Notes under the pieces: generated by a model
Database searches by the model: none
Seen by the model: only the letters and a program-made list of their open reading frames with translations
What the model was told of the DNA's origin: nothing
Made by a program: the position numbers and the translations under genes
Shown: piece by piece, positions 24,641 to 33,311 of the stretch
Layout of the letters: the number at the start of each line of letters is the position of its first letter
Position numbering within the stretch: the stretch's first letter is position 1
NCBI GenBank assembly: GCA_963729695.1
Contig: CAVSOT010000003.1
Location: 992,001-1,056,000 of the forward strand
Length of the DNA stretch: 64,000 nt
Reading direction: 5' to 3'
Origin: PALSA-693 sp963729695
GTDB lineage: Bacteria; Actinomycetota; Acidimicrobiia; Acidimicrobiales; Palsa-688

Positions 24641-26143
24641 CGCGCCGTCGCTGTGCCTCTCCTCCAGGCCGGCGGGTACTCGCCATTGCAGCAAGGTGCC
24701 CCTTGGGTGACGACGGGTGAGCTGGAGCTCGCCCCCTAGCTCCTCGGCCCGCCCAGCCATGTTGGCCAGACCGTGGCCGGCGCTCGGGGCGTCCGGTGGC
24801 CCGATGCCGTCATCGGCGACGGTCAATGTCACGCTGGCCGCGGTGGCGTGCACCACGACGTCTGCTCTCGCAGCCTGGGCGTGACGGCCGACGTTGGTCA
24901 ACGCCTCGCGAACGACCGCCAGCAGGTGATGCAGGGTTTGCTCGGTGACCGCTGTCTCCATGGGGCCTCTGAACGTCAGGCGCGCCGTGTAGTCGAAGTG
25001 GCTCCCCACGTCGGCGACCATCTCTCGCACCCGCTGGCGCACGTCGAGGTCCGAGCCGTGAGGCCGGTTAAGATCGAAGATGGTTTCCCGGATTTCCCGG
25101 ATCACCTCATCGATGGCCTCGACGGCCTCTCTGATCCGCGGGTTGATGCGAGGGTCCGCCAGGCGCTGAGCACCCTGCAGGCCCATCCCGACGGCGAAGA
25201 GTCGCTGGATGACCGTGTCGTGCAGGTCGCGGCCTATGCGCTCGTGTTCGCTGACGATATGCAACTCTTCCAGCGCATCGCGAGCCGCGCCGAGAGCAAT
25301 CCCGACCGCAGCCGCCGAGGCGAACACCTCCACGGCGGCGACCTCGGAGTCACTGAACGTCTCGGCGCCGCCATCACGAGCCACCACCAGCGCTCCGATC
25401 GGTCCGTCCTGAGTGAGCATGGGCAGGTAGGCGCCGGGTCCGAACCCGCCTCGGCGGGCCTCGGACAGCACGGCGGGATCGCCGCTCATGTCGGCGAGCA
25501 CGACGGCTTTGCCGTCCCGCATCGAGCGGGCCGAGAGACTGGTGTCGGCGTCGAGCGAGGCGCCGACCAGGTGGTTCGCGCCCCGGCCGGCCGCGGCCCT
25601 GACGCGCAGCCGGCCGGGAGACGCGTCGTCCGGTACCACCACCCACGCCACCGACGCGCTCACCAGCGTTCGCGCCCGCTCGGAGAGATCAGAGAGGATG
25701 TCGGCGACCTCGACCCCGGCCAGCACCAGCTGCGTCACCTCGGTGACATCCCGCATCAGGTGTTCACTCCGGCGCCGAACGGTCGCATCGCGAATGAACG
25801 CAGCCGTCCGCACGGATCCCTCGACCGTCAAAGGTGACAGGCTCACATCGACGGGAAATACGGCGCCGTCCCGCCGGCGTCCATCCAGCTGCAGGCCGGC
25901 GCCCATCGGTCGAGGGATCGGGTCTTTGTGGTACGTCGCCCGGTGGGCTTGATGGGCGTCCCGGACCCGCTCCGGGACCAGGAGCTCGACGGGTTTTCCG
26001 GCCACCTCTGCGATGCGGTAGCCGAACAACGTCTCCAGCGCCGGGCTGGCCATCTCGATCAGACCCTGCTCGTCGACCACGATGACGGCATCCGGTGAAC
26101 ACGCAAAGAGCGCTTCCAGGAGATTCGCTGCATCCTCGCCCAC
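24638..26143 (-). CDS. PAS-GAF sensor histidine kinase, DevS-like
   Basis: A 501-residue cytoplasmic kinase with no membrane segment. Residues about 5-125 form a PAS domain (SPDAVIVVDEQGLIEMASPA, LFGYRIAEVAGKP), about 135-290 a GAF domain, about 298-365 a HisKA_3 domain with the phospho-His in GRDLHDTVIQRLF, and about 395-490 an HATPase (VREALTNVGRHAQA, DDGIGPP, GHGLANMAGRA). DevS and DosT use two GAF domains with heme; here a PAS replaces the first. A heme or redox ligand is possible but not proven. It pairs with the adjacent NarL-type regulator. Confidence 0.92.
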   Translation of the reverse strand: MGEDAANLLEALFACSPDAVIVVDEQGLIEMASPALETLFGYRIAEVAGKPVELLVPERVRDAHQAHRATYHKDPIPRPMGAGLQLDGRRRDGAVFPVDVSLSPLTVEGSVRTAAFIRDATVRRRSEHLMRDVTEVTQLVLAGVEVADILSDLSERARTLVSASVAWVVVPDDASPGRLRVRAAAGRGANHLVGASLDADTSLSARSMRDGKAVVLADMSGDPAVLSEARRGGFGPGAYLPMLTQDGPIGALVVARDGGAETFSDSEVAAVEVFASAAAVGIALGAARDALEELHIVSEHERIGRDLHDTVIQRLFAVGMGLQGAQRLADPRINPRIREAVEAIDEVIREIRETIFDLNRPHGSDLDVRQRVREMVADVGSHFDYTARLTFRGPMETAVTEQTLHHLLAVVREALTNVGRHAQAARADVVVHATAASVTLTVADDGIGPPDAPSAGHGLANMAGRAEELGGELQLTRRHPRGTLLQWRVPAGLEERHSDGA

Positions 26144-26271
26144 TACCGGAATTCTGAGGTCCGAGCCGGTTGGCCGAGCTCACCGCTCCTCCTCAGGCCA
26201 TGACCATCGGCCCTACCGAGCCGTCATCAAGGACATCCACTCTTCGACGCGTTGCTCGTCTGGCGACGGGC

Positions 26272-28578
26272 CTAGGTAACCGTCAGGGGCGCGGTACCGG
26301 ACTTGCCGGACGAGTCAGTGACCGTGACGGTGTAGCTCCCGACCGTCAGGCTGGATGGCACCGCGAAGGAAGCCCCGCTGAAATTGCCCTGGGCGTTTAC
26401 CAGTGGCGACGACGGGGAGGTGGCAACGGTGGTTGTCCCGATCTTGACCGAGGTGATCGTGCTGCTCGCACTGAACCCCGCTCCGCTGAAGTCGACCGTA
26501 GAACCCCGGGCTGCGCTGGCAATCGGCTGGCTCGAGGTATTGGTCAGGGTGACCGCCGGGTTGAGCGTGAACGGCTGGGTGACGGTGACCGAACTATCAG
26601 TGATGGTGAGGGTATAGGTCCCTTGCGGCAAGGCGGTAGGAAGGGGACAGGTGGTGGGTCCCAGGTTGCCGCTGGTATCCGTCGTCAGGCTGCAGAAGAA
26701 GTTCTGGCTGCTGCCCTGGACGAGGAAGGCCGACAGTGAGTCCGTGGCCGGCCATCTGCCACCCGAGACGGCGAGAGACCGGCCCGCGACGCCCGAGGCC
26801 GCCGCGCTTACTGTCGCCGTGAACACATTGATCGCGAAGGTGGCCGAGTGGTTTTGCGAGTCGGTGACGACCACCGCCGCCAGACCGACCGGCGAGGCGG
26901 CGGGAATGGTAAACGTGACTCCCGAGAACGCGCCTTGTGGCGAGACCACGGGAACGCTTGGCATCAAGGCGACTCCCGTCCCCCCGACGGTCACCTTCTT
27001 GATGTTGGCGTTGGAGGTGAACCCGCTGCCGCTCAGGAAGACGGTTTGTCCTGCGGCGGCCGCTCCGATCTGCACACCCGACGCGGTCGTCGACAAATGA
27101 GCACCCGGGTTGAGCTTGAAGGACGTGTTGACCGTTACTGACCCGTCGGTGGCGGAGAGCGTGTACGAGCCGAAGGGAAGATTCGTGGGCAGAGCACACT
27201 GTTGCGGCCCCAGATTCCCGCTGTTGTCAGTGCTGAGCGAGCAGATGAAGTTCTGGACCGTTCCCTGGTCGAGGAACATCTCGATCGAGTCGGTGGCCGG
27301 CCATCCGGTGCCGGAAACGGGCAGGACCCGCCCAGACACGCCCGAAGTCGGGGCGTTGTCCTTCGCCACAAACACGTCGAGCTGGAACTGGGCGGATTGG
27401 CCGGCGGCGTCCTTGACCGTCAGGGTGGCGACGCCGGCGCTACCGGACTTCGGAATCGTGATGGTCGCCCCGCTGAACGCGCCCTGGGTCGAGACTGAGG
27501 GCGCTGCCGGGGACGTCTTCAGCAGTTTGGAGCCGATGGTTACCGACGTGATGGTGCTTCCCGCCGTGAAGCCGCTGCCGGCCAGGAACACCGTCTGGTT
27601 GCGGGCCGCGGATCCGATACTCGTCCCCGTGGCGGTCGTGGACACCCGGGCGCCCGGGTTGAGGGTGAACGGCTCGTTGACGGTGACCGACTGGTCTGTC
27701 ACCGACAGGATGTAGGCCCCCTGAGGAAGCGTGCTCGGCAGCAGGCAGGCTTGGGGGCCGAGGTTCCCGCTGGCGTCAACTGTCAACGAGCAAACGAAGT
27801 TCTGGGTGGCGCCCTGCTGCAGGAACGCTTCGACCGATGGATCGCTGATGGGCCATCCCGTGCCCGAAATCAACAAGTTGCGGCCGGAGACTCCCGAAGA
27901 GGCGGCGGTATCGGTCGCGGCGTAGATCTGGAGCGTGAACGTTGCCGTCATGCCGGCCGAGTCCTTGACGGTCACCGTGGTCGCACCTGTGGGCTGCGCC
28001 GCGGGCACGGTAAAGGTGGCTCCGCTGAAGGAGCCCTGCGACGACACGGACGGGGCGGCTGGCGTGGTGGTGACCAAGTTGGCCCCGACCTTGACCGACG
28101 TGATCGTGCTGCCGGCCGTGAACCCGGCTCCGGCCAGGAAGACCATCTGACCATCCGCCGCCGAGCCGATTGCGTTACCCGACGCGGTCTGGCTGACGTG
28201 CGCTCCGGGGTTGAGGGTAAAGGAGTTGTTGACCGTATTCGTGTTGTCGGTGACCGACAGGGTGTAGGCACCCTGCGCCAGGGTCGGCGGAACCGTGCAA
28301 GCGGCAGGACCCACATTGCCGCCGGCGTCGCTGCTCAGGGAACAGAAGAAGTTGTGGTTGGCTCCCTGGTTTAAAAAGGCCGACATGCTGTCAAAGCTGG
28401 GCCAGCCATTACCGGAGACGATGATGTTGCGCCCGGCGATCCCGCTCGAGGGTGCCGTGATCATGGGTGCGGCGGTCGCCGGGCCGGCGACCGCCACCAG
28501 GCCGGCGGAGACAATGGTGGCGCAGGCCGCGATCCACACCGCAGTCCAGCCCCGAGAGGACTGCCAAACGTTCCGCAT
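26272..28578 (-). CDS. Secreted protein with four ~180-residue repeats
   Basis: A 768-residue exported protein. The signal peptide WTAVWIAACATIVSAGLVAV ends near TAAP. The rest is four tandem repeats of about 182 residues, starting near 43, 224, 406 and 588. Each begins with an SG(V/I)(A/S)GR...VSG.GWP block, has a two-cysteine segment (N-F-x-C-S-L then C-x-x-P), a YTLSVTD strand and a second Ig-like half (VFLAGAGFTAGSTITSV, SFSGATFTVP). The alternating beta-sandwich units and Cys pairs suggest a rigid, disulfide-stabilised surface stalk. No anchor or sorting motif is seen. Function is unknown; adhesion or cell-wall association is possible. Confidence 0.85.
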   Translation of the reverse strand: MRNVWQSSRGWTAVWIAACATIVSAGLVAVAGPATAAPMITAPSSGIAGRNIIVSGNGWPSFDSMSAFLNQGANHNFFCSLSSDAGGNVGPAACTVPPTLAQGAYTLSVTDNTNTVNNSFTLNPGAHVSQTASGNAIGSAADGQMVFLAGAGFTAGSTITSVKVGANLVTTTPAAPSVSSQGSFSGATFTVPAAQPTGATTVTVKDSAGMTATFTLQIYAATDTAASSGVSGRNLLISGTGWPISDPSVEAFLQQGATQNFVCSLTVDASGNLGPQACLLPSTLPQGAYILSVTDQSVTVNEPFTLNPGARVSTTATGTSIGSAARNQTVFLAGSGFTAGSTITSVTIGSKLLKTSPAAPSVSTQGAFSGATITIPKSGSAGVATLTVKDAAGQSAQFQLDVFVAKDNAPTSGVSGRVLPVSGTGWPATDSIEMFLDQGTVQNFICSLSTDNSGNLGPQQCALPTNLPFGSYTLSATDGSVTVNTSFKLNPGAHLSTTASGVQIGAAAAGQTVFLSGSGFTSNANIKKVTVGGTGVALMPSVPVVSPQGAFSGVTFTIPAASPVGLAAVVVTDSQNHSATFAINVFTATVSAAASGVAGRSLAVSGGRWPATDSLSAFLVQGSSQNFFCSLTTDTSGNLGPTTCPLPTALPQGTYTLTITDSSVTVTQPFTLNPAVTLTNTSSQPIASAARGSTVDFSGAGFSASSTITSVKIGTTTVATSPSSPLVNAQGNFSGASFAVPSSLTVGSYTVTVTDSSGKSGTAPLTVT

Positions 28579-28699
28579 GATCGCCCCTTTGCGCCGATGG
28601 GTTCGGTCCGGGACATTAGCCCGTCGAGGTCCGGGCCGCGGACTTCGACGAGCCGAGGTCCCTGAGCTTCAGACCAACTCGAGTTCGGGGAGTCGCCGG

Positions 28700-29005
28700 C
28701 TATTTCGAGTCGGCCCGGTCGGGCGGACTCGAACGACTGCCCTTGGCGGCCTGACGCTTGCGGTAGGTGCCGCCGAGCGCCTGGCCGAGCAGGGCACCGA
28801 GGACAAGACACACCAACAGGCCCACCCACAGCCGGCTGGTCACGGTGAAGAACACGAAGTGGATACGAACTTTGCCGCGGTTGAGGACTATGAAGATAAC
28901 GCCGTAAATCAACGCGACGGCAGCCACGATGATTCGGGTAAGGCGGCGGTTGTTGATCCGGTTGGTCGAGCGGGAATGCGATCGAGTGGGCGTTCCGTCA
29001 GGCAT
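28700..29005 (-). CDS. LapA-domain (DUF1049) membrane protein
   Basis: A 101-residue protein. After a basic, Ser/Thr-rich N-terminus there are two transmembrane segments, IIVAAVALIYGVIFIVLNRG and LWVGLLVCLVLGALLGQALG, joined by KVRIHFVFFTVTS. This is the standard LapA/DUF1049 pattern (small cell-envelope protein). A basic soluble tail follows. Nearby genes give no clear functional partner. Confidence 0.85.
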   Translation of the reverse strand: MPDGTPTRSHSRSTNRINNRRLTRIIVAAVALIYGVIFIVLNRGKVRIHFVFFTVTSRLWVGLLVCLVLGALLGQALGGTYRKRQAAKGSRSSPPDRADSK

Positions 29006-29065
29006 GCGATGGCTATTTTAGTGCGAGGTGGGCCCGACGTCGCGGACTCCGAGCGCCTGGCGAGC

Positions 29066-29356
29066 TCACTCGGATCGCCGTATCGGTTGGACCGTGAAAC
29101 CGAGTCCTTCGAGCACCCGGACGGCTCCGCTCTTTCCGCCCTCGAAGTCTCCGGAGAGGAGGCGCTGGCCGGTGGCGAACTCGTAGGCCGTGCCGAGGAT
29201 GGCCTTCGGAGGATACGTGTGGTCTTCCCACACCAACTCATATGTCGTGGTGGGGGCGAAGCCATGCTCGGCGAAGAACTTTTCCGGGCCGAGCCGGTCG
29301 TACTCTTTTATGGCCCGGACCACGTCAGCGTGATTGACCTGACCCCATTCCACCAT
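29066..29356 (-). CDS. Small protein resembling the ScoMcrA N-terminal head domain
   Basis: A 96-residue protein. VVRAIKEYDRLGPEKFFAEH, a conserved YPPKAILGTAYEFATG block and VRVLEGLGFTVQ match the pattern of the N-terminal head domain of the restriction enzyme ScoMcrA and of stand-alone homologues. It has AAGGAGG before the ATG. No nuclease domain is attached, so it may be a DNA- or protein-binding module. It is divergent from the HicA-like gene by 62 bp. Confidence 0.65.
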   Translation of the reverse strand: MVEWGQVNHADVVRAIKEYDRLGPEKFFAEHGFAPTTTYELVWEDHTYPPKAILGTAYEFATGQRLLSGDFEGGKSGAVRVLEGLGFTVQPIRRSE

Positions 29357-29418
29357 GATGGGCCTCCTTTTTGCCGGTACAACCAGTAGTACTACCGCGC
29401 TGAGTACTGTGGAGCCCG

Positions 29419-29700
29419 ATGCCCGATCCTGTCCATCTCAGCCCCGCCCACCGCGACACCTTGGCGTCGATCTTCCGCCACCCGACCAGCCACAACATCG
29501 AGTGGCACGACATCCAATCGCTCCTGGCGGCGGTGGGGTCTGTCACCGAGCGCCACGACGGCAAGTACCTGGTGACGGTTGGCGACGTGACCGAAGTCCT
29601 CGAGCGGCCGAAGCACAAGGACATCGGCATCGAGGAGGTCGCCAACTTGCGGAGAGTGCTGAGCCAGGCCGGCTACGGGCCCCACGAAGGCGACGCTTAA
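29419..29700 (+). CDS. HicA-like small protein
   Basis: A 93-residue protein, PAHRDTLASIFRHPTSHNIEWHDIQSLLAAVGSV, followed by KYLVTVGDVTEVLERPKHKDI and NLRRVLSQAGYGP. The pattern resembles the actinobacterial HicA-fold family. Classical HicA toxins have a catalytic His in a GSH motif, which I do not see, and no HicB antitoxin is adjacent, so toxin activity is doubtful. It could be a solo RNA-binding or regulatory relative. Confidence 0.65.
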   Translation: MPDPVHLSPAHRDTLASIFRHPTSHNIEWHDIQSLLAAVGSVTERHDGKYLVTVGDVTEVLERPKHKDIGIEEVANLRRVLSQAGYGPHEGDA

Positions 29701-29715
29701 CCCTCGAGGTCCCCG

Positions 29716-30657
29716 CTAACGGGGCTCGGCCTCGGATCGGTCCGTCCCCGGACCCGAGTCCTCTTCGGCCTCGAGGAGGGCTTTGGCCCGTTCCAGCTCG
29801 TCCTTCTGATCGGCGCTCACCGTGGGGTACTGGGGATCAAGGTCGATGAGCGTATGCGCCAGCACTGCCGACACGCAGATTCGAGCGAACCACTTGCGAT
29901 CCGCCGGGATGACGTACCACGGAGCGCACTCGGTGCTGGTGGCTGACAGCATGTCCGAGTAGGCCCGCTGATAGTCGGACCAGTACTGACGCTCCCGGAT
30001 GTCCGCGGCCGAGAATTTCCAGTTGCGGTCAGGCACGTCGAGTCGCCGGAGGAAGCGGACCCGTTGCTCGTCTTTCGACAGATTGAGGAACAACTTGACG
30101 ATCTTGATGCCGTTGTCGTCGAGGTAGCGCTCCCAGTCGTTGATATCCCGGTATCGCCGGGACCAGACGCCGTGGCCTTTGGGGAGGTTGGGGATGTTCT
30201 GCCGTTCCAGCAGCTCGGGATGTACCCGGACAACCAGCACCTCTTCGTAGTGGGACCGGTTGAAGATGGCGATCTCCCCGCGGGCCGGAAGGCGGACGGC
30301 GTGGCGCCAGAGGAAGTCGTGGGCCAGCTCGCTGGAGGATGGCGACTTGAAGCTGGTAACTCGAACCCCCTGGGGGTTCACCCCGGACATGACGTGGCGG
30401 ATGGTCCCGTCCTTGCCGGCCGCATCCAGACCCTGGAGGCAGACCAGGAGGCCGTGGGTCGCCTGGGCGGCCAACCTCGTCTGGTATTCCGAGAGCAGGT
30501 CCACGCCCTGCTGCAGGACGGAGCGGGCCTCCTTCCGGTTCACGAAGCCCGCCTTGTACCTGGGGTCGAAGTCGTCGGCCAGCGTGACCTTCGCCCCTGG
30601 CTTCACCCGTAACGGCTGGATGAACGCGGCGATCTGCTCGAGGATCGCATCTGCCAT
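29716..30657 (-). CDS. ppk2: PPK2-family polyphosphate kinase
   Basis: A 313-residue protein of the PPK2 family, which uses polyphosphate to phosphorylate nucleoside mono- or diphosphates. The Walker A-like GLDAAGKDGTIRH and Walker B-like IAIFNRSHYEEVLVVRV motifs are intact, with the lid region (GVWSRRYRDINDWERYL, RFLRRLDVPDRNWKFS). GGGAGG precedes the ATG. The exact nucleotide preference cannot be told from the motifs alone. Confidence 0.93.
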   Translation of the reverse strand: MADAILEQIAAFIQPLRVKPGAKVTLADDFDPRYKAGFVNRKEARSVLQQGVDLLSEYQTRLAAQATHGLLVCLQGLDAAGKDGTIRHVMSGVNPQGVRVTSFKSPSSSELAHDFLWRHAVRLPARGEIAIFNRSHYEEVLVVRVHPELLERQNIPNLPKGHGVWSRRYRDINDWERYLDDNGIKIVKLFLNLSKDEQRVRFLRRLDVPDRNWKFSAADIRERQYWSDYQRAYSDMLSATSTECAPWYVIPADRKWFARICVSAVLAHTLIDLDPQYPTVSADQKDELERAKALLEAEEDSGPGTDRSEAEPR

Positions 30658-30808
30658 GTCGCCTCCCGTCCTCCCAACTCTGACTGCTAACCGCTTACCG
30701 CCTGCCTAGTCAGTCGTGCGTGAGTGTAGAGGCCCTCCCCTCACGTCGGAAGCCGCCTGACACATCGGTGGGCGCAGCCTCACCCGGCCAGGTGCTCGAT
30801 CCCTTCTG

Positions 30809-30858
30809 TTGACAGTGACTGACATCAGGCCTATAGTGATGGCAGTTGCTGACATCAG
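30809..30858 (+). promoter_or_regulatory. Promoter with two CTGACATCAG operators upstream of the epimerase gene
   Basis: TTGACA (30809-30814) and TATAGT (30832-30837) are separated by exactly 17 bp, a near-consensus sigma-70 promoter that is rare in such GC-rich DNA. CTGACATCAG occurs at 30819-30828, inside the spacer, and again at 30849-30858, 30 bp (three helical turns) apart. Each is an imperfect palindrome (CTGA-CA-TCAG), so a dimeric repressor, such as a TetR-type protein, could block RNA polymerase. No such regulator is encoded nearby. Confidence 0.75.
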
Positions 30859-30875
30859 TGAAGTGGAGGACCGTT

Positions 30876-31799
30876 ATGAGGATCTTTGTTACCGGCGCAT
30901 CGGGCTGGATTGGCTCGGCTGTTGTCCCCGAGTTGCAGAAGGCGGGTCACGAGGTCGTGGGCCTGGCCCGATCGGAGGCGTCGGCGGAGCGGCTGGAAGC
31001 AGCTGGCGTCGTCGTCCAGCGAGGCGAGATTGACGACCCTGATGGCCTGGCCAAGGCGGCTGCCGACTCGGACGGGGTCATCCACTTGGCGTTCCAACAC
31101 GAGGTGGCCTTCGGGGGCAACTTCCCCGCCGCGGCGGCGGCCGACCGGCGGGCCGTAGAGGCCATGGGCACGGCCCTGGCCGGCTCGGATCGGCCCTTCG
31201 TGCTCGCTTCGGGCCTTCTCGGATTGACGGCGGGGAGGGTGGCCACCGAGGATGACGGGCTGGTGCCGAGCGCGGAGGTTCGGGCCAACCCGGCCAGCCG
31301 ACGGCTGGCCACGGCTCTGCTGACCCTGTCGCTGGCCGGAACCCGAGTCCGTTCGTCGGTGCTGCGCCTGCCCCCGACGGTCCACGGTGACGGGGACCAC
31401 GGCTTCGCTGCCATCCTGGTCGGCATCGCCCGTCAGCGCGGGGTGGCCGGATATGTCGGTGACGGGAACAACCGCTGGCCGGCCGTGCACCGCTCCGACG
31501 CGGCCCACCTGGCTCGACTGGCGGTCGAGGCCGCCCCTGCGGGTTCGGTCCTGCACGCGGTGGCTGACGAGGGCGTGCCCTTCCGCGAGATAGCGGAAGC
31601 GATGGGCCGTCACCTGGATCTGCCCACGGCTTCGGTGACCCCGACGGACGCGGCCGAACACTTCGCCCCGCTCGGGCACTTCGTCGCCCTCGACAGCCCG
31701 GCCACGGCCGTGGCCACGAGGCAACTGCTGGGATGGGAGCCGGAGGGGCCGAGCCTGCTCGAGGACCTCGAGCAGGACCACTACTACCGGCCGGCCTAG
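30876..31799 (+). CDS. NAD-dependent epimerase/dehydratase-family oxidoreductase
   Basis: A 307-residue extended SDR. The Rossmann motif MRIFVTGASGWIGSAVVPEL has T-G-A-S-G-x-I-G. VIHLAFQHEVAFGGN, RLPPTVHGDGDHGF and AVHRSDAAHLARLAVE are typical of the atypical SDR (YwnB/AraC-linked) subgroup. The usual YxxxK is replaced in this subgroup, so the reaction is uncertain. GGAGG precedes the ATG at 30876. A near-consensus promoter with twin operators lies upstream, so expression is probably inducible. A degraded copy of its last codons lies at 45926-45990. Confidence 0.88.
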   Translation: MRIFVTGASGWIGSAVVPELQKAGHEVVGLARSEASAERLEAAGVVVQRGEIDDPDGLAKAAADSDGVIHLAFQHEVAFGGNFPAAAAADRRAVEAMGTALAGSDRPFVLASGLLGLTAGRVATEDDGLVPSAEVRANPASRRLATALLTLSLAGTRVRSSVLRLPPTVHGDGDHGFAAILVGIARQRGVAGYVGDGNNRWPAVHRSDAAHLARLAVEAAPAGSVLHAVADEGVPFREIAEAMGRHLDLPTASVTPTDAAEHFAPLGHFVALDSPATAVATRQLLGWEPEGPSLLEDLEQDHYYRPA

Positions 31800-31810
31800 C
31801 TCGGTGGGAC

Positions 31811-31859
31811 CAAAAATGGTCAGTAAAAACGGGCTGCCGCGTTTTCCTGACCGTTTTTG
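31811..31859. repeat. Palindromic repeat, terminator-like, copy 1
   Basis: CAAAAATGGTCAG (31811-31823) pairs with CTGACCGTTTTTG (31847-31859), 12 of 13 positions, and an inner AAAACG/CGTTTT stem extends it. It sits just after the epimerase stop and before the opposite-strand gene, and ends in a T5 run, so it can act as an intrinsic terminator. Two related copies are at 46020-46068 and 46095-46141. Confidence 0.8.
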
Positions 31860-31871
31860 CGTGCCGCGGCG

Positions 31872-32375
31872 TCATGTGGTCACCCTGCGATACGTCAAGT
31901 AGAAGTCGACGCTGAAGTCCAAGTCCGAGCCGGACTCCGCCTTCTCCCAACGACCTGAGATCGTGCGGCCGGCAGGGTCGATCTGACCGATGAAGCGCTG
32001 GGCGAAGGGTGCACCCGTGCGTTCGAGCGCCCACTTCTCGTTGGTCAGACGCATGTCGTAGATCCGGCACACCCCACGCTCGTCGCGGTACAACTGCACG
32101 TACGTGCCGTTCTCGGCGTCACAGCCGATGATTGCGGTGCTGTCTGGGGCTCCTGGTACGTCGATCACCGTGCGCTGGACGAGGAACACGTTCGACGGAT
32201 GCCACTCGAAGCTCGCCTTCCCCTCTCCGGGCCACGCCTGGCCATCCGGCGCCTTCGCCTCTACCGTCCACTCACCGACGAGGATTCCGAGGATTCGAAG
32301 GGCTTGCTCCGCGTTCGATTCCCGCACCGTGACGTTCCTCCCGAGGTCCTCGATCTCCGTGTGAGGTTCCACCAT
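31872..32375 (-). CDS. DUF1579-like protein of unknown function
   Basis: A 167-residue single-domain protein. The pattern LGILVGEWTVEAKAPD, then GEGKASFEWHPSNVFLVQR, YVQLYRDERGVCRIYDM, WALERTG and FIGQIDPAGRTISGRWEKAE resembles calycin-like DUF1579/lipocalin-type proteins that bind small hydrophobic ligands. No signal peptide is present. A degenerate copy of its 3' end lies at about 46195-46290. It is 44 bp from the miniature LuxR gene, on the same strand. Confidence 0.72.
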   Translation of the reverse strand: MVEPHTEIEDLGRNVTVRESNAEQALRILGILVGEWTVEAKAPDGQAWPGEGKASFEWHPSNVFLVQRTVIDVPGAPDSTAIIGCDAENGTYVQLYRDERGVCRIYDMRLTNEKWALERTGAPFAQRFIGQIDPAGRTISGRWEKAESGSDLDFSVDFYLTYRRVTT

Positions 32376-32419
32376 GACAGACGATCGATCGGGGAGTGGC
32401 TCATCCGATGCGGCGTGAT

Positions 32420-33205
32420 TCAGCTGGCGGCGGCGCTGATTCTTTTGGTCAGGACCAGTCGAGCCAGATCGGTCCGGGATCGGGCGTTCAGCTTCTGGTA
32501 GGTGTGGGTGAGGTGATGTTCCACCGTCTTGGGGCTGATGAACAGGCGGGCCGCGATATCCCTATTGCTCAAGCCGTCGGCCACCGCGAAAGCGACCTGG
32601 CGTTCGGCTCCGGTCAGTACGGCGAAAGGGCCCGGGCCGTCCTCGTGGCCCAGAGTCGACACGGCTACCGTCTTGGCCGCCGACTCCAGGCCCAACGATT
32701 GGGCCCCGAGGCGAGAAGCCACGATCACCGCGACCGCATCGGCGTCCAACCGCCGAAAGGCGAACCCCAGGGCCAATCTGGACGCCTCGTCAAGCCAGTG
32801 CGCGTCATCGATACAGACCAACACCGGCCCGTCCTCCGCGGCGCGGGCAAGTACTGCCAGCACCGCCGCCCCTACCGCACTGGGGTTCAGGCCAGGGGTG
32901 GGTTCTCCCCCGAGCAGGGCGGCCAGCGTCAAGCGATGACCTCCGGGCACGTGGCGGCCGCAGTGCCGGAGCGGTCGCAGCACCGACAGGGCACCGGAGA
33001 GAGGCAGCGTCTCCTCGTCTTGGACGCATGTCATCTGGACCCGGGTGAAACCTTCCGCCTCCGCAGCAGCCCACTGGCACAACGTGGTTTTGCCACATCC
33101 GGGATCGCCAACCAGCCAGCGACGCGATGCCGTACCCTCCGCGGCGCGGGCGAGCGCAGCCCGGATCTCGTCGCATTCCCGCTCCCTTCCGATCAGCCAC
33201 CCCAT
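32420..33205 (-). CDS. Miniature LuxR-family (LAL-like) ATPase regulator
   Basis: A 261-residue protein that joins the start and end of a large LAL regulator. Residues 1-185 are an AAA/STAND ATPase with Walker A GDPGCGKTTLC and Walker B VLVCIDDAHWLD. Residues about 195-250 are the LuxR helix-turn-helix, LTGAERQVAFAVADGLSNRD to ISPKTVEHHLTHTYQKLNARS. Typical LAL regulators are 800-1000 residues, with a sensor and TPR segment between these parts. That section is missing here without loss of frame. It may still bind ATP and DNA, but ligand sensing would differ. It could regulate the adjacent DUF1579-like gene. Confidence 0.85.
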   Translation of the reverse strand: MGWLIGRERECDEIRAALARAAEGTASRRWLVGDPGCGKTTLCQWAAAEAEGFTRVQMTCVQDEETLPLSGALSVLRPLRHCGRHVPGGHRLTLAALLGGEPTPGLNPSAVGAAVLAVLARAAEDGPVLVCIDDAHWLDEASRLALGFAFRRLDADAVAVIVASRLGAQSLGLESAAKTVAVSTLGHEDGPGPFAVLTGAERQVAFAVADGLSNRDIAARLFISPKTVEHHLTHTYQKLNARSRTDLARLVLTKRISAAAS

Positions 33206-33311
33206 CGCTTTTCTCCCATTGCTCTGACGACGAGCATCGTGACGGAAGTGGCAGCCTCAGTAAAGCCCGCAGGTCTGAGGGTTTCTGTTGACCAAGGGAT
33301 TTCGTCAGTGG

